Source: Urechis unicinctus (taxonomy: Eukaryota > Annelida > Polychaeta > Xenopneusta > Urechidae). Taken from it: a stretch of DNA of 64,000 nucleotides. Position 1 is the first letter of the stretch. Every line of letters starts with the position of its first letter. A model generated the notes under the pieces. That model was not told where the DNA came from. It did no database searches and was given only the letters and a program-made list of their open reading frames with translations. Both the position numbers and the translations under genes were made by a program. The stretch lies in assembly GCA_034190875.2 (NCBI GenBank), contig CM067356.1:33952632-34016631 (forward strand), written 5' to 3'. Of this stretch, positions 63,586 to 64,000 are shown in pieces.

Positions 63586-64000
63586 AATATGTATGTATAT
63601 GTGTATGAATGTGTGTATGTATGTGCGAATGAATGCATGTATATATGTTTGTATGTATGCGCGTACATAAGATTACGTGTATGTATGTATGTATTAATAT
63701 GTGTATGTAAGTATGCATGTATGTATGTATGTATGTATATAGATATGTCTAATTTATTTATGTTAGCATGTATGTATGCATGTATGTATGTAAGTATGCA
63801 TGTATGCATGTATGTATGTATGCATGTATGTATGTATGTATGTATGTATGTATGTATGTATGTATGTATGTATGTATGTATGTATGTATGTATGTATGTA
63901 TGTATGTATGTATGTATGTATGTATGTATGTATGTATGTATGTATGTATGTATGTATGTATGTATGTATGTATGTATGTATGTATGTATGTATGTATGTA
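63586..64000 (-). repeat. (TATG)n microsatellite running out of the window
   Basis: This is the reverse complement of the CATA family. 63,586-63,830 is a degenerate border with TGCATG and TGTGTA variants, then pure ATGT/TATG to the last base. It is oriented opposite to the tract at 58,578-59,500. Confidence 0.98.

Overview
The window looks like non-coding, repeat-rich invertebrate nuclear DNA. It is AT-rich, has very long (CATA)n, (TA)n and (AC)n microsatellites, and contains a non-LTR retrotransposon fragment, tRNA-related SINE pieces and decayed intron-free receptor genes. The receptor type and the GT61 glycosyltransferase remnant would fit a lophotrochozoan or another marine bilaterian, but nothing here fixes the species. 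I see no rRNA, CRISPR, operon or bacterial feature.

Only one gene looks intact: a single-exon seven-transmembrane receptor of rhodopsin (class A) type on the minus strand at 42,609-43,730 (373 residues). Around it lie at least seven broken relatives: 861-1,055(+), 1,825-2,115(-), 13,580-14,155(-), 19,107-19,600(+), 23,110-23,555(-), about 26,340-26,520(-) and 55,839-56,030(+). A duplicated scrap of its own tail lies at 42,415-42,480. The other gene-derived sequences are a frameshifted GT61 glycosyltransferase remnant at 2,840-3,507(+) and a reverse-transcriptase tail of a CR1/L2-like LINE at 29,890-30,180(-).

Between these, the DNA is not random. Reading it against itself shows an old, degraded tandem array. 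Five named blocks recur in the same order and orientation. Beta: 1,521-2,850 plus 4,600-5,060 matches 23,045-24,460. Gamma: 7,400-12,300 matches 30,280-32,265 and 35,900-38,740. Delta: 12,640-16,100 matches 41,970-46,860. Epsilon: 16,863-18,540 matches 49,085-51,740. Zeta: 19,600-22,890 matches 32,310-35,590 and 52,000-53,780. Unit 1 runs about 7.4-22.9 kb, and a beta copy precedes it. Unit 2 (about 30.3-35.6 kb) is shortened: gamma is joined directly to zeta, so the receptor-bearing middle is missing. Unit 3 (about 35.9-53.8 kb) is the longest and carries the intact receptor. A long direct repeat of about 1.1 kb, clearly younger-looking than the blocks, lies at 1-1,136 and again at 54,960-56,137. 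These two copies bracket the array.

From 56.1 kb to the right end I recognise no genes: unique AT-rich DNA separated by a long (CATA)n tract, a (CA)n/(TA)n/(GATA)-like tract and a terminal (TATG)n tract that runs out of the window. All homology statements come from reading by eye. No alignment was run, so block ends are approximate (tens to a few hundred bases).
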